From assembly GCF_010729665.1 (NCBI RefSeq), contig NZ_AP022610.1, forward strand, positions 4,092,001 through 4,156,000: DNA of 64,000 nt, written 5' to 3'. The position numbers were made by a program, and so were the translations under genes. Every line of letters starts with the position of its first letter. Position 1 is the first letter of the stretch. Positions 42,365 to 50,766 of this stretch are shown here, piece after piece. The notes under the pieces are model-generated. The model was not told the DNA's origin, ran no database searches, and saw only the letters and a list, made by a program, of their open reading frames with translations. The stretch comes from Mycolicibacterium madagascariense. GTDB lineage: Bacteria > Actinomycetota > Actinomycetes > Mycobacteriales > Mycobacteriaceae.

Positions 42365-43665
42365 TGGCATGGGACTTCGCGACCGATCCGCAGTATCAGG
42401 AACTCCTGGACTGGGCCGATGCGTTCGTGCGCGACGAGGTCGAGCCGCTGGATCTCATCTGGCCGCATCTGCAGTTCACGCCGCTGACCGACGCCCGGCG
42501 CAAGGTCGTCGACCCGCTGAAGCAGCAGGTTCGCGAAAGAGGTTTGTGGGCAACTCATCTCGGGCCCGAACTCGGCGGGCAGGGGTACGGCCAGCTCAAG
42601 CTCGCACTGCTCAACGAGATCCTGGGGCGGTCGCAGTGGGCGCCGGTCGTGTTCGGTTGCCAGGCCCCCGACACCGGCAACGCCGAGATCATCGCGCACT
42701 ACGGCACGCCCGAGCAGAAGGAACGGTACCTCCGGCCGCTGCTGGACGGCGAACTGTTCTCCAGCTACTCGATGACAGAGCCGCAGGGCGGCGCTGACCC
42801 GACCCAGTTCACCACGCGTGCCGTCCGCGACGGTGACCACTGGGTCATCAACGGCTGGAAGTACTTCTCCTCCAACGCCAATACGGCCTCGTTCCTCATC
42901 GTCATGGTGGTCACCAACCCCGACGTCAGCCCCTATCAGGGGATGTCGATGTTCCTGCTGCCCACCGACACCCCCGGGGTGAACATCGTGCGCAACGTCG
43001 GCCTCTACGGCGAGGCCGAGGGCCAGGGCTCGCATGCGCTGATCCACTACGAGGACGTCCGGGTGCCGGACTCCGCACTCCTGGGCGGGGAGGGCCAGGC
43101 CTTCGTCATCGCGCAGACCCGGCTCGGCGGCGGGCGCATCCACCACGCCATGCGCACGATCGGATTGGCGCAGAAGGCAATCGACATGATGTGCGAACGG
43201 GCGCTGAGCCGCCAGACCGCGGGTAGTCCGCTCGCCGACAAGCAGGCCGTCCAGGGATACATCGCCGACTCCTACGCCCAGCTCCTGCAGTTCCGGCTGA
43301 TGGTGCTCCACACCGCCTGGGAGATCGACGAATTCAACGACTACAAGCGGGTCCGCAAGGACATCGCCGCGGTCAAGGTCGCCATGCCGACGGTGCTGCA
43401 CGACATCGCCTGGCGGGCCATGCAGGTGCACGGCGCACTCGGGGTGTCCAACGAGATGCCGTTCCTCGGCATGGTCACCGGCGCCGCGGTGATGGGGCTC
43501 GCCGACGGACCGACCGAGGTGCACAAGACGACGGTGGCCAAGCAGGTGCTGCGCGATCACACGGCCAGTACGGACGTCTGGCCCTCGGAGTGGTTGCCGC
43601 GCAAGCGGGATGCCGCGCGCGCCCGCTTCGCCGAGTACCTCGAACTCGACGGCGGGAACCTGTGA
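42364..43665 (+). CDS. Acyl-CoA dehydrogenase, ACAD10/11-like
   Basis: 433 residues of ACAD fold: SSYSMTEPQGGADPTQF (flavin loop near 138), NGWKYFSSNAN, and the C-terminal VHGALGVSNEMPF and ADGPTEVHKTTVAKQVL. It differs from the other ACADs here and, with the coupled phosphotransferase-like gene at 43662, matches the two-domain organisation of eukaryotic ACAD10/11. These handle 4-hydroxyacyl-CoAs by phosphorylation and elimination. It is translationally coupled to both neighbours. Confidence 0.88.
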   Translation: MAWDFATDPQYQELLDWADAFVRDEVEPLDLIWPHLQFTPLTDARRKVVDPLKQQVRERGLWATHLGPELGGQGYGQLKLALLNEILGRSQWAPVVFGCQAPDTGNAEIIAHYGTPEQKERYLRPLLDGELFSSYSMTEPQGGADPTQFTTRAVRDGDHWVINGWKYFSSNANTASFLIVMVVTNPDVSPYQGMSMFLLPTDTPGVNIVRNVGLYGEAEGQGSHALIHYEDVRVPDSALLGGEGQAFVIAQTRLGGGRIHHAMRTIGLAQKAIDMMCERALSRQTAGSPLADKQAVQGYIADSYAQLLQFRLMVLHTAWEIDEFNDYKRVRKDIAAVKVAMPTVLHDIAWRAMQVHGALGVSNEMPFLGMVTGAAVMGLADGPTEVHKTTVAKQVLRDHTASTDVWPSEWLPRKRDAARARFAEYLELDGGNL

Positions 43666-44687
43666 GCGAGCCGCTCGACCTGGCCCGGCTCGCCGACTGG
43701 ATGGACGACGCCGGCCTGCCGGGAGCGGGGGCGCCGCTGCAGGTGCGCTTCCTGTCCGGCGGCACCCAGAACGTCATCTACGAACTCACCCGCGGCGACG
43801 AGCGCTGCGTGCTGCGGATGCCCCCGCCAGGGGCACCCCCGGATCGGAACGGGGGCATCGTGCGCGAGTGGCGCATCATCGAAGCCCTCGACGGCACCGA
43901 CGTGCCGCACACGACGGCCGTCGCCCTGTGCTACGACGCAGACGTGCTGGGCCGTCCGTTCTACCTCATGGGCTTCGTCGACGGCTGGTCCCCGATGGAT
44001 CGGTACGGCGAGTGGGCCGAGCCGTTCCAGAGCGACCTCGACCTGCGCCCGGGGCTGAGTTATCAACTGGCCGAAGGCATTGCGCTGCTGTCGAAGGTGG
44101 ACTGGAGGGCCAGGGGGCTGGCCGATCTGGGCCGTCCCGACGGCTTCCACGAGCGGCAGGTCGACCGGTGGATCGGCTTCTTCGAACGCATCAGGACACG
44201 TGACGTCGCGGGCCTCGACACCGCCACCGCGTGGCTGCGCTCCCACCAGCCACTCGACTTCGTCCCCGGCATCATGCACGGTGACTACCAATTCGCGAAC
44301 GTCATGTACTCCCACGGCGCCCCGGCACGACTCGCCGCGCTGGTCGACTGGGAGATGGGCACCGTCGGTGACCCGAAACTCGACCTGGGCTGGATGGTGC
44401 AGTCCTGGCCGTCGGGACCCGACGACACCGCGGCGATGAGCTACGTCGACATGCGGGGCATGCCGTCGCGCGACCAGGTGGTCCAGCACTACGCCGAGGT
44501 GTCGGGCCGCCAGGTCGACGACCTCGACTACTACCTGGTGCTGGCCAAGTGGAAGCTGGCCATCGTGCTGGAGCAGGGCTTCCAGCGCGCCGGCGACGAC
44601 GAGAAGCTCCTGGCGTTCGGGCCGGTGGTCGTCGATCTGATGACCTCGGCGGCCGAGCTCGCCGAGTCCACCGACTACCGCGGCTGA
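43662..44687 (+). CDS. Aminoglycoside phosphotransferase-fold kinase, probably acting on hydroxyacyl-CoA
   Basis: 341 residues with kinase-like motifs: SGGTQNVIYEL, catalytic HGDYQFAN (206-213) and metal-binding DWEMGTVGDP (229-238). GTG 43662 overlaps the ACAD stop by four bases; an upstream open frame is a shadow. The same APH-type domain precedes the ACAD domain in ACAD10/11, and LvaA of the Pseudomonas levulinate pathway phosphorylates 4-hydroxyvaleryl-CoA. A hydroxyacyl-CoA kinase is therefore more likely than antibiotic resistance. Confidence 0.85.
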   Translation: MSEPLDLARLADWMDDAGLPGAGAPLQVRFLSGGTQNVIYELTRGDERCVLRMPPPGAPPDRNGGIVREWRIIEALDGTDVPHTTAVALCYDADVLGRPFYLMGFVDGWSPMDRYGEWAEPFQSDLDLRPGLSYQLAEGIALLSKVDWRARGLADLGRPDGFHERQVDRWIGFFERIRTRDVAGLDTATAWLRSHQPLDFVPGIMHGDYQFANVMYSHGAPARLAALVDWEMGTVGDPKLDLGWMVQSWPSGPDDTAAMSYVDMRGMPSRDQVVQHYAEVSGRQVDDLDYYLVLAKWKLAIVLEQGFQRAGDDEKLLAFGPVVVDLMTSAAELAESTDYRG

Positions 44688-45649
44688 TGCGCGCCGCCGT
44701 CTGCCCCGCCTACGGGCCGCCCGAGGTGGTCGTGATCGACGAGCGGGCGGAGCCGACGCCGGAGCCCGGCGAGGTGGTCGTGCGGGTGCGCGCCGCGGCG
44801 GTCAACTTCCCCGACGTGCTCCTGGTGGCCGACCGGTACCAGCTCAGCGTGGCGACGCCCTTCGTCCCCGGCAGCGAGTTCGCCGGAGTCGTGGTCGAAT
44901 GTGGCTCGGCGACAGCGGGATTCACCGTCGGTGACCGCGTCACGGGCACCCTGCTGCACGGTGCGTTCGCCGACTGCGTCTCCGTCCCCACGGCGGCATT
45001 GCGGCGCATCCCGGCCGGTGTCGACGCCACCACCGCGGCGGCGTTCGGCGTGGCATACCGGACGGCGTACCACACCCTGCGGTCGGTGGCCCGGATCCGA
45101 TCCGGTGACGACGTGGTCGTGCTGGGGGCGGGCGGCGGCGTCGGCCTGGCCGCCGTCCAACTGGGCGCCGCGCTGGGCGCGACGATCACCGCGGTCGCCT
45201 CGACGCGCGAAAAGCTCTCGGCGGCAGCCCATTACGGTGCCGCCCATCTGGTGAACCACCGCGAGGCCGACCTGCGCGCCGCGCTCCGCGACGCCGTGCC
45301 GGACGGCGCGCAGGCCGTCGTCGACCCGGTCGGCGGCGCGCTGTCCGAGCCCGCGCTGCGGTCGCTGCGACGCGGTGGCCGCTTCGTCACCGTGGGCTAC
45401 GCGTCGGGAGACATCCCGCGGATACCGCTGAACCTGGTGCTGGTCAAGGGAATCGAGATCGTCGGCTTCCAGTTCCAGGACGTGCCCGCCGACGAGTTCG
45501 ACCGCAACGAGGACGAACTCGCGGCGCTGCTGACGTCGGGCCGGGTGACGCCGCACGTCGGTGCGACCTTCGCCCTGGCCGACACCGCGGCGGCGCTGCG
45601 GTTGGTCGCCGACGGTCAGGCGATCGGAAAGGTGCTGATCGAGCCCTAG
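44687..45649 (+). CDS. Zinc-independent NADPH:quinone oxidoreductase (MDR family)
   Basis: 320 residues; GroES-like N-terminal half (PGSEFAGVVVECGS) and Rossmann half with GAGGGVGLAAVQLG. No structural-zinc cysteines, as in quinone oxidoreductases and enoyl-thioester reductases. ATG 44687 shares a base with the kinase stop. Its stop overlaps that of the minus-strand gene 45646 by four bases. It may reduce an enoyl-CoA produced in the unit. Confidence 0.88.
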   Translation: MRAAVCPAYGPPEVVVIDERAEPTPEPGEVVVRVRAAAVNFPDVLLVADRYQLSVATPFVPGSEFAGVVVECGSATAGFTVGDRVTGTLLHGAFADCVSVPTAALRRIPAGVDATTAAAFGVAYRTAYHTLRSVARIRSGDDVVVLGAGGGVGLAAVQLGAALGATITAVASTREKLSAAAHYGAAHLVNHREADLRAALRDAVPDGAQAVVDPVGGALSEPALRSLRRGGRFVTVGYASGDIPRIPLNLVLVKGIEIVGFQFQDVPADEFDRNEDELAALLTSGRVTPHVGATFALADTAAALRLVADGQAIGKVLIEP

Positions 45650-46158
45650 CTCGCGGGGATGAGGTCCGCCGCCACCGACGGCCGGATCATCATTCCGCAG
45701 CGGAAGATCTCCGCGTCGCCGATCGTGCCGTTGGCAACCACCGGTTCGATCGCGGCGAGCGCCTGGGCCTTGAACGCGCGGGCCGCGGCGCTGAGGTGGT
45801 GGCGCACCCAACCGACGGTGGAGTCGAGTTCGGCGGGACAGTGCTCACCCCACAGCGTCACCTCGGTGAGCCCGTGGTCGAGGGCGTTCAGCACCCCCTC
45901 GCGGATCCGGGCGTTGGTGGCGAACAGCTCCGAGGCGACGGCGACGGTCTGCGGGTGGGGCCGATCGGCCCACATCTCGAGTGCATCCTGCAGGTCCGCG
46001 GTCTGCACGCCAAGGATCTCCAACGGCCGCACGTCCTGGGCGCCGTCGATGAGCACGGTGACGTCCCAGCCGGCCATCACCCGGTCGACGAGCCAGCCGC
46101 CGGCGAACGTCACGGCGTCCGCGACGCCGGGTGACACCACGTCGAGCCGGTACCTCAT
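45646..46158 (-). CDS. Uncharacterised protein co-transcribed with TetR
   Basis: 170 residues from ATG 46158 (GGAG upstream; it overlaps the TetR stop by four bases). An alpha/beta N-terminal part (VADAVTFAGGWLVDRVMAGWDVTVLIDGAQDVRPLEILG) and a helical C-terminus. No signal peptide, membrane helix or known motif that I recognise. Coupling to a TetR gene suggests it is that regulator's target or effector. Confidence 0.65.
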   Translation of the reverse strand: MRYRLDVVSPGVADAVTFAGGWLVDRVMAGWDVTVLIDGAQDVRPLEILGVQTADLQDALEMWADRPHPQTVAVASELFATNARIREGVLNALDHGLTEVTLWGEHCPAELDSTVGWVRHHLSAAARAFKAQALAAIEPVVANGTIGDAEIFRCGMMIRPSVAADLIPAS

Positions 46159-46778
46159 GTCGTGCTCCTGTCCACCGGTTCGAAGTCTCGGGCCAGCATT
46201 TCGGCGTACCCCTTGAAGACGTCGACCAGGGGTATCGAAGGATCGAGCAGCCATGCGGTCTCCATTCCATTCGTGAAGGCGAGAATCTCCACGGCCTTGA
46301 TGGCCGGGTCGAAGTCGTTGCGGTACCGCCCCGCGCGCTGCGCTCGCCCAATCAGGTCGGCGACGATGTCGACGGCGGCGCGCTGGCGCTTGAGCAGCCG
46401 GTCGTGCAGCGGGGCGTCGGGGGCGATGTTCTCCACCAGCAGCACGGTGAACGTGCCCACCAGTTCCGGGGCGCGGTCGAACCGTTCGGCTACCTTGCAG
46501 ATCTCGGTGACGAGGTCACCGGTGCGGTCGGCGTGTTCGTCGTCGTCGTCGTCTCGGGCGTCGAGTACGGCGTTGAGCAGCTGTTCCTTGGATTCGTAGT
46601 GGTGCAGCAGCCCGGCGGGGCTGACCCCCGCCGCCTTGGCGATCTGGGCCAGCGACGTATTGCGCCACCCGTTGCGCGCCAGCAGGCGCTCGGCGACCTC
46701 CAAGATGCGGAGCTTGCGGTCGTCGCCCTTGGCGAGCAACGACGCATACGGTCGCGAAGATGCTCCGACTGCAGACAC
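46155..46778 (-). CDS. TetR-family transcriptional regulator
   Basis: 207 residues from GTG 46778, with AGGGG five bases upstream. Helix-turn-helix at about 41-61 (TSLAQIAKAAGVSPAGLLHHY), an Asp-rich linker after it (DARDDDDDEHAD) and a helical ligand domain. An AACCTA-N16-TAGGTT inverted repeat just upstream is a likely self-operator. It lies between two catabolic units and may control the coupled gene 45646 and perhaps the thiolase operon. Confidence 0.85.
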   Translation of the reverse strand: MSAVGASSRPYASLLAKGDDRKLRILEVAERLLARNGWRNTSLAQIAKAAGVSPAGLLHHYESKEQLLNAVLDARDDDDDEHADRTGDLVTEICKVAERFDRAPELVGTFTVLLVENIAPDAPLHDRLLKRQRAAVDIVADLIGRAQRAGRYRNDFDPAIKAVEILAFTNGMETAWLLDPSIPLVDVFKGYAEMLARDFEPVDRSTT

Positions 46779-46798
46779 CGAACCCCTATGTTCGAACC

Positions 46799-46826
46799 AA
46801 CCTAGTGAACACACAGTAGGTAGGTT
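46799..46826. promoter_or_regulatory. AACCTA-N16-TAGGTT inverted repeat
   Basis: Six-base inverted arms 21 bp upstream of the GTG start of the TetR at 46155-46778; nested ACCTA/TAGGT symmetry. Candidate autoregulatory site. Confidence 0.4.
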
Positions 46827-46860
46827 TGCGCGCTGTGACAAGGGTCTCTTTTGGAGCGAG

Positions 46861-48006
46861 CTAGGCGATGAGCTCGACGAGCGTCGCGTTGGCGGTGCCG
46901 CCGCCCTCGCACATGGTCTGCAGCCCGTAGCGCAGCCCGTTGTCGCGCATGTGGTGAATCATCCGGGTCATCAGCACCGCCCCCGACGCGCCGAGCGGAT
47001 GCCCGAGCGCGATCGCGCCGCCGAGGGGGTTGAGCCGCTCCTCGTCGGCCCCGGTCTCGGCCAGCCACGCCAGCGGAACGGGTGCGAACGCCTCGTTGAC
47101 CTCGAAGACGCCGACCTCGTCGAGACCGACGCCGGCCTTGCGCAGCACCTTGTCGGTGGCGGGGATCGGACCCGTCAGCATCAGCACCGGGTCGGCGCCG
47201 GTGACGGCCCCGGCGCGGTAGCGCACCAGCGGCGTCAGCCCCATGGCGACGGCGTTCTCGGCCGTGGTCACCAGCAGGGCCGCCGCGCCGTCGGAGATCT
47301 GTGACGAGTTGCCCGCGTGGATGACGCCGTCGTCTCTGAACGCGGGCTTGAGGCCGGCGAGCCGTTCAGCGGTGGTGCCGGGGCGGATTCCCTCGTCGGC
47401 CGTCACGACCCCGTCGCCGGTGAACACCGGGACGATCTGATCGGTGAACGCGCCGGCGTCGCGGGCCGCTGCGGCCCGCTCGTGCGACCGCGCGGAGTAC
47501 TCGTCGAGCCGGGTGCGCGACAGGTTCCACTTGGCCGCGATCAGCTCGGCCGAGATGCCCTGGTTGAACGCGAAGTCGTCATAGCGCGCAAGCACTTTCG
47601 GCCCGTACGGCATACCGGTGGCACGCGCGGACCCCAGCGGCACGCGGCTCATCACCTCGACGCCTCCGGCGACGACGACGTCCTGCTGGCCCGACATCAC
47701 CGCGTGCACGGCGAAGTCGAGGGCCTGCTGACTGGACCCGCAGGCGCGGTTCACCGTGGTGCCGGGGATGTGTTCGGGCCAGCCCGCGGCGAGCACGGCC
47801 CACCGCCCGATGTTGCTCGACTGATCCCCGATCTGCGAGACGCAGCCCCACACGACGTCGTCGATCACGGCCGGGTCGACGCCGGTGCGCTCGCTCAGCT
47901 CGGTCAGCACGACCGCCGACAGATCGGCCGCGTGCTGCGCGGACAGCCCGCCGTTGCGCTTGCCGACGGGCGTCCGCACGGCCCCGACGATGACGGTCTC
48001 GCGCAT
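46861..48006 (-). CDS. Acetyl-CoA acetyltransferase (thiolase)
   Basis: 381 residues with all thiolase residues: nucleophile Cys in VNRACGSSQQA, His in GHPLGASG and second Cys in TMCEGGGTANA. ATG 48006 shares a base with the stop of the crotonase upstream; the open frame further upstream is a shadow. It is the last gene of a six-gene minus-strand unit starting with the amidohydrolase at 51986. It releases acetyl- or propionyl-CoA in the final step of beta-oxidation. Confidence 0.93.
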   Translation of the reverse strand: MRETVIVGAVRTPVGKRNGGLSAQHAADLSAVVLTELSERTGVDPAVIDDVVWGCVSQIGDQSSNIGRWAVLAAGWPEHIPGTTVNRACGSSQQALDFAVHAVMSGQQDVVVAGGVEVMSRVPLGSARATGMPYGPKVLARYDDFAFNQGISAELIAAKWNLSRTRLDEYSARSHERAAAARDAGAFTDQIVPVFTGDGVVTADEGIRPGTTAERLAGLKPAFRDDGVIHAGNSSQISDGAAALLVTTAENAVAMGLTPLVRYRAGAVTGADPVLMLTGPIPATDKVLRKAGVGLDEVGVFEVNEAFAPVPLAWLAETGADEERLNPLGGAIALGHPLGASGAVLMTRMIHHMRDNGLRYGLQTMCEGGGTANATLVELIA

Positions 48007-48803
48007 CAGCTTCGCTCCGATCCGGCGGCGGGCACCGCCCATCGCCCCGTGAACTCGGTCTGCCGCTTGGCGGCGAACGCAGCGTAGGCCTCCCCCGCGT
48101 CCCGCGTGGCGAAGTTGCCCGGTTGGGCGCGCGCCTCGTTCGCCAACGCCTGCGCCAGGGTGGTCGTCGCGCCGTCGTGGAGCAACGCCTTGCTCTGCGC
48201 CAGCGCGAACGGCGGACCGGCGGCCAGCCGCCCGGTCAGGTCCTCGACGAAGGCGTCGATCTCGTCGGCGGCGCGCACCCAGGTGACCAGCCCGAGCGCG
48301 TGCGCCTCGGCGGCGTCGATCGTGTCGGCGAGCAGCACCAGCCGCTTGGCCTGCTGCAACCCGACGAGTCGCGGCAACAGCCAGGAGCCGCCGAGGTCGA
48401 CCGACAGCCCGCGCTTGGCGAAGATCTGGCAGAACGTCGACTCGGGCGTGGCGACCACCAGATCGCAGCCGAGGGCGAGGTTCCACCCGGCGCCGACGGC
48501 GACGCCGGTCACCTTCGCCACGGTCGGCACCGCCAGCTCGTGCAGGGCCATGGCGACGTCGGTCAGTCGCTGCAACTTGTAGCGCGGGTGGACGTCCTCG
48601 CCCGTGCCGATGTCGGCGCCGGAGCAGAAGGCGCCGCCCGCGCCGGTGAGCACCACCGCGCGCACGCCCTCGTCGCGCTGGATCGCGCGTAGGGCGGCGG
48701 CCAGGGCCTCCCAGAGCGGGCCGTCGATCGCGTTCCGGCGATGCGGCCGGTTCAGCGTCAGGGTGCGCACGCCGTCGCGGTCATCGGTCAGCAGGGACGT
48801 CAT
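48006..48803 (-). CDS. Enoyl-CoA hydratase/isomerase family protein
   Basis: 265 residues of crotonase fold (FCSGADIGTGED oxyanion segment, GVAVGAGWNLALGCD second segment). Both canonical hydratase glutamates are missing (Asn and Phe at those places), whereas Asp136 in GLSVDLGGSW sits where PaaG-like isomerases have an acid. An isomerase or ring-opening function is more likely than hydration. Coupled by overlaps to the thiolase and the CoA-transferase. Confidence 0.85.
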   Translation of the reverse strand: MTSLLTDDRDGVRTLTLNRPHRRNAIDGPLWEALAAALRAIQRDEGVRAVVLTGAGGAFCSGADIGTGEDVHPRYKLQRLTDVAMALHELAVPTVAKVTGVAVGAGWNLALGCDLVVATPESTFCQIFAKRGLSVDLGGSWLLPRLVGLQQAKRLVLLADTIDAAEAHALGLVTWVRAADEIDAFVEDLTGRLAAGPPFALAQSKALLHDGATTTLAQALANEARAQPGNFATRDAGEAYAAFAAKRQTEFTGRWAVPAAGSERS

Positions 48804-50011
48804 GGATACGCCGGTCCGATCGCGCCCTCGTCGCGCAGCCGGGCGATGTCGTGCGCGGTCAGACCGAGTTCGGCGAGCACCGCGTCGGTGTGCTCGCCGA
48901 GGCCGGGGACCGCACCCATCGGCGCCTCGAAGCCACTGATGACCGGCGGCGGCAACAGGGTGGGGATGTCGCCCTTCGGCGAGCCCACCGTGCGCCATCG
49001 GTCGCGGGCCGTCAGCTGCGGGTGTTCGACGACCTCGCTCGGCAGGTTGTAGCGGGAGTTGCCGATGCCCGCGGCGTCGGCGGTCTTCTGGATCTCGTCG
49101 AGATCGCGCTCGGCACACCAGGATTCGATGGCGGCATTGATCTCGTCGCGGTGGGCGCAGCGGTCGGCGTTGGTGCGCAATCGCGCGTCGTCGGCGAGGT
49201 CGGGCCTGCGGATGATCTCCCGGGCCAGCCGCTGCCACTCGCGGTCGTTCGTGGTGCCCAGCACCACGGTCTGACCGTCCCCGGTGGGGAAGGCTCCGTA
49301 GGGCGCCACGGCGGGCGCGCTGACGCCGAGCGGTTGCTGGTCGACCCCGGTGTGCTGGGTGTAGGTCAGCTGGTAGCCCATGATGTCGGTCATCACGTCG
49401 AACAGGCTCAGTTCGACGCCGGGCGCCGGGCCCGGCCGTTCGGCGCGGCCGTGCAGCAGCGCCAGGATGGACAGCGCGGCATAGAGACCGGTCGTGAAGT
49501 CGGCCATCGCGGGACCCGGCTTGGCGGGCATCCCCGGGTGGCCGGTCACCGCGCACGAACCCGATTCCGCTTGCACCAGAAGGTCGTACGCGCGCTTGTG
49601 GGAGATGGGCCCGCCGGGCCCGTAGCCGTCGATCTCGACGGGGATGACGTTCGGATGCCGCTCGGCGAGGTCGGCCCGGCCGAGCCCGAGGCGCGCCGTG
49701 GCACCCGGCGCGAGATTGGACACGAACGCGTCCGCACCGTCGAGCAACCGGTGCAGGACGTCGAGACCGGCCGGGGACTTCAGGTTGAGGGTGACCGATT
49801 CCTTGCCCCGGTTGCACCAGACGAAGTGAGCGGCCAGCCCGCCCGGCCCGTTGACGACGTCGTCGTAGTCGCGGGCGAAGTCACCCCCGGTGGGGTTCTC
49901 CACCTTGATGACACGGGCGCCGAAGTCGGCCAGGACCCTGGTGCACATCGGCGCGGCGACCGCCTGCTCCATCGCGACGATCGTGACACCGGCGAGGGGT
50001 CCATGCATCAC
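48800..50011 (-). CDS. CaiB/BaiF family CoA-transferase or racemase
   Basis: 403 residues with catalytic Asp171 in AMADFTTG and the typical N-terminus GPLAGVTIVAMEQAVAAP and CoA segment CNRGKESVTLNLKSP. Tandem start Mets; the first overlaps the SDR stop by four bases. Within a beta-oxidation operon it may be an alpha-methylacyl-CoA racemase that sets stereochemistry for the acyl-CoA dehydrogenase at 50766. Confidence 0.88.
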   Translation of the reverse strand: MMHGPLAGVTIVAMEQAVAAPMCTRVLADFGARVIKVENPTGGDFARDYDDVVNGPGGLAAHFVWCNRGKESVTLNLKSPAGLDVLHRLLDGADAFVSNLAPGATARLGLGRADLAERHPNVIPVEIDGYGPGGPISHKRAYDLLVQAESGSCAVTGHPGMPAKPGPAMADFTTGLYAALSILALLHGRAERPGPAPGVELSLFDVMTDIMGYQLTYTQHTGVDQQPLGVSAPAVAPYGAFPTGDGQTVVLGTTNDREWQRLAREIIRRPDLADDARLRTNADRCAHRDEINAAIESWCAERDLDEIQKTADAAGIGNSRYNLPSEVVEHPQLTARDRWRTVGSPKGDIPTLLPPPVISGFEAPMGAVPGLGEHTDAVLAELGLTAHDIARLRDEGAIGPAYP

Positions 50012-50766
50012 ATGACCATACCGCCGTCGACCGGCAGCACCTGGCCGGTGACGTAGGACGCGGCGTTGGAGGCCAGGAAGACGAACGCGCCCGCGATCTC
50101 GTCGGGATCGGCCCAGCGCTGCAAGGGGATTCGCCGCATCATGTTCGCCGAGAACTTCTCGTTGGTGCGGATCGTCTCGGTCATCGGCGTGGCTGCGAGC
50201 GGGGCCAGCGCGTTGACGAGGATGTTCGTGCGCGCCAATTCGCGGGCGAGCGACTTGGTGAATCCGATGATGCCCGCCTTGGCCATCGAGTAGTTCACCT
50301 GTCCGAGGGTCCCGGTGATGCCCGCCGCCGACGTGACGTTGATGACGCGCCCGGTGCCGTCGGTCGCCAGGAACGGCAGCGCCGCCTGCGTCACGCGGAA
50401 GGCGCCCATCACGTGGATGTCGATGAGGCGCTCGACGTTGTCCTCGGTGATGTCGGCGAACATCGCGGGCGCGGTCACACCGGCGTTGTTCACCACGATG
50501 TGGAGCGTGCCGCCGGTCATCGCCGCCGCCTGGGCCGCCGCGGCATCGGCCGAGCCGCGATCGGCGACGTCGAGCGCCGCGCTCTGCGCCCGGCCGCCAT
50601 TGGCCGTAATGCCCTGCGCCACAGCGGCTGCCGCGTCCTTGTCGAGATCGGTGACCAACACGTCGGCACCGGCGACGGCGAACGCTCGCGCGACCGCGGA
50701 GCCGATGCCGCCGGCCGCTCCCGTCACCAGGGCTGAGCGACCGGTGAGGTCGAACAGCGGATTCAT
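50008..50766 (-). CDS. Short-chain dehydrogenase/reductase
   Basis: 252 residues: cofactor motif TGAAGGIG, Asp after strand 2 (VTDLD, NAD-type), NNAG, Ser in NVTSAAG and YSMAK. FabG/3-hydroxyacyl-CoA dehydrogenase-like. ATG 50766 shares a base with the ACAD stop. In context it likely performs the 3-hydroxyacyl-CoA oxidation step between crotonase and thiolase. Confidence 0.9.
   Translation of the reverse strand: MNPLFDLTGRSALVTGAAGGIGSAVARAFAVAGADVLVTDLDKDAAAAVAQGITANGGRAQSAALDVADRGSADAAAAQAAAMTGGTLHIVVNNAGVTAPAMFADITEDNVERLIDIHVMGAFRVTQAALPFLATDGTGRVINVTSAAGITGTLGQVNYSMAKAGIIGFTKSLARELARTNILVNALAPLAATPMTETIRTNEKFSANMMRRIPLQRWADPDEIAGAFVFLASNAASYVTGQVLPVDGGMVM

Noticed and set aside
43662..44687. 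Aminoglycoside resistance phosphotransferase
   Set aside because: The APH fold is shared, but the coupled ACAD gene and catabolic context fit an acyl-CoA kinase better.
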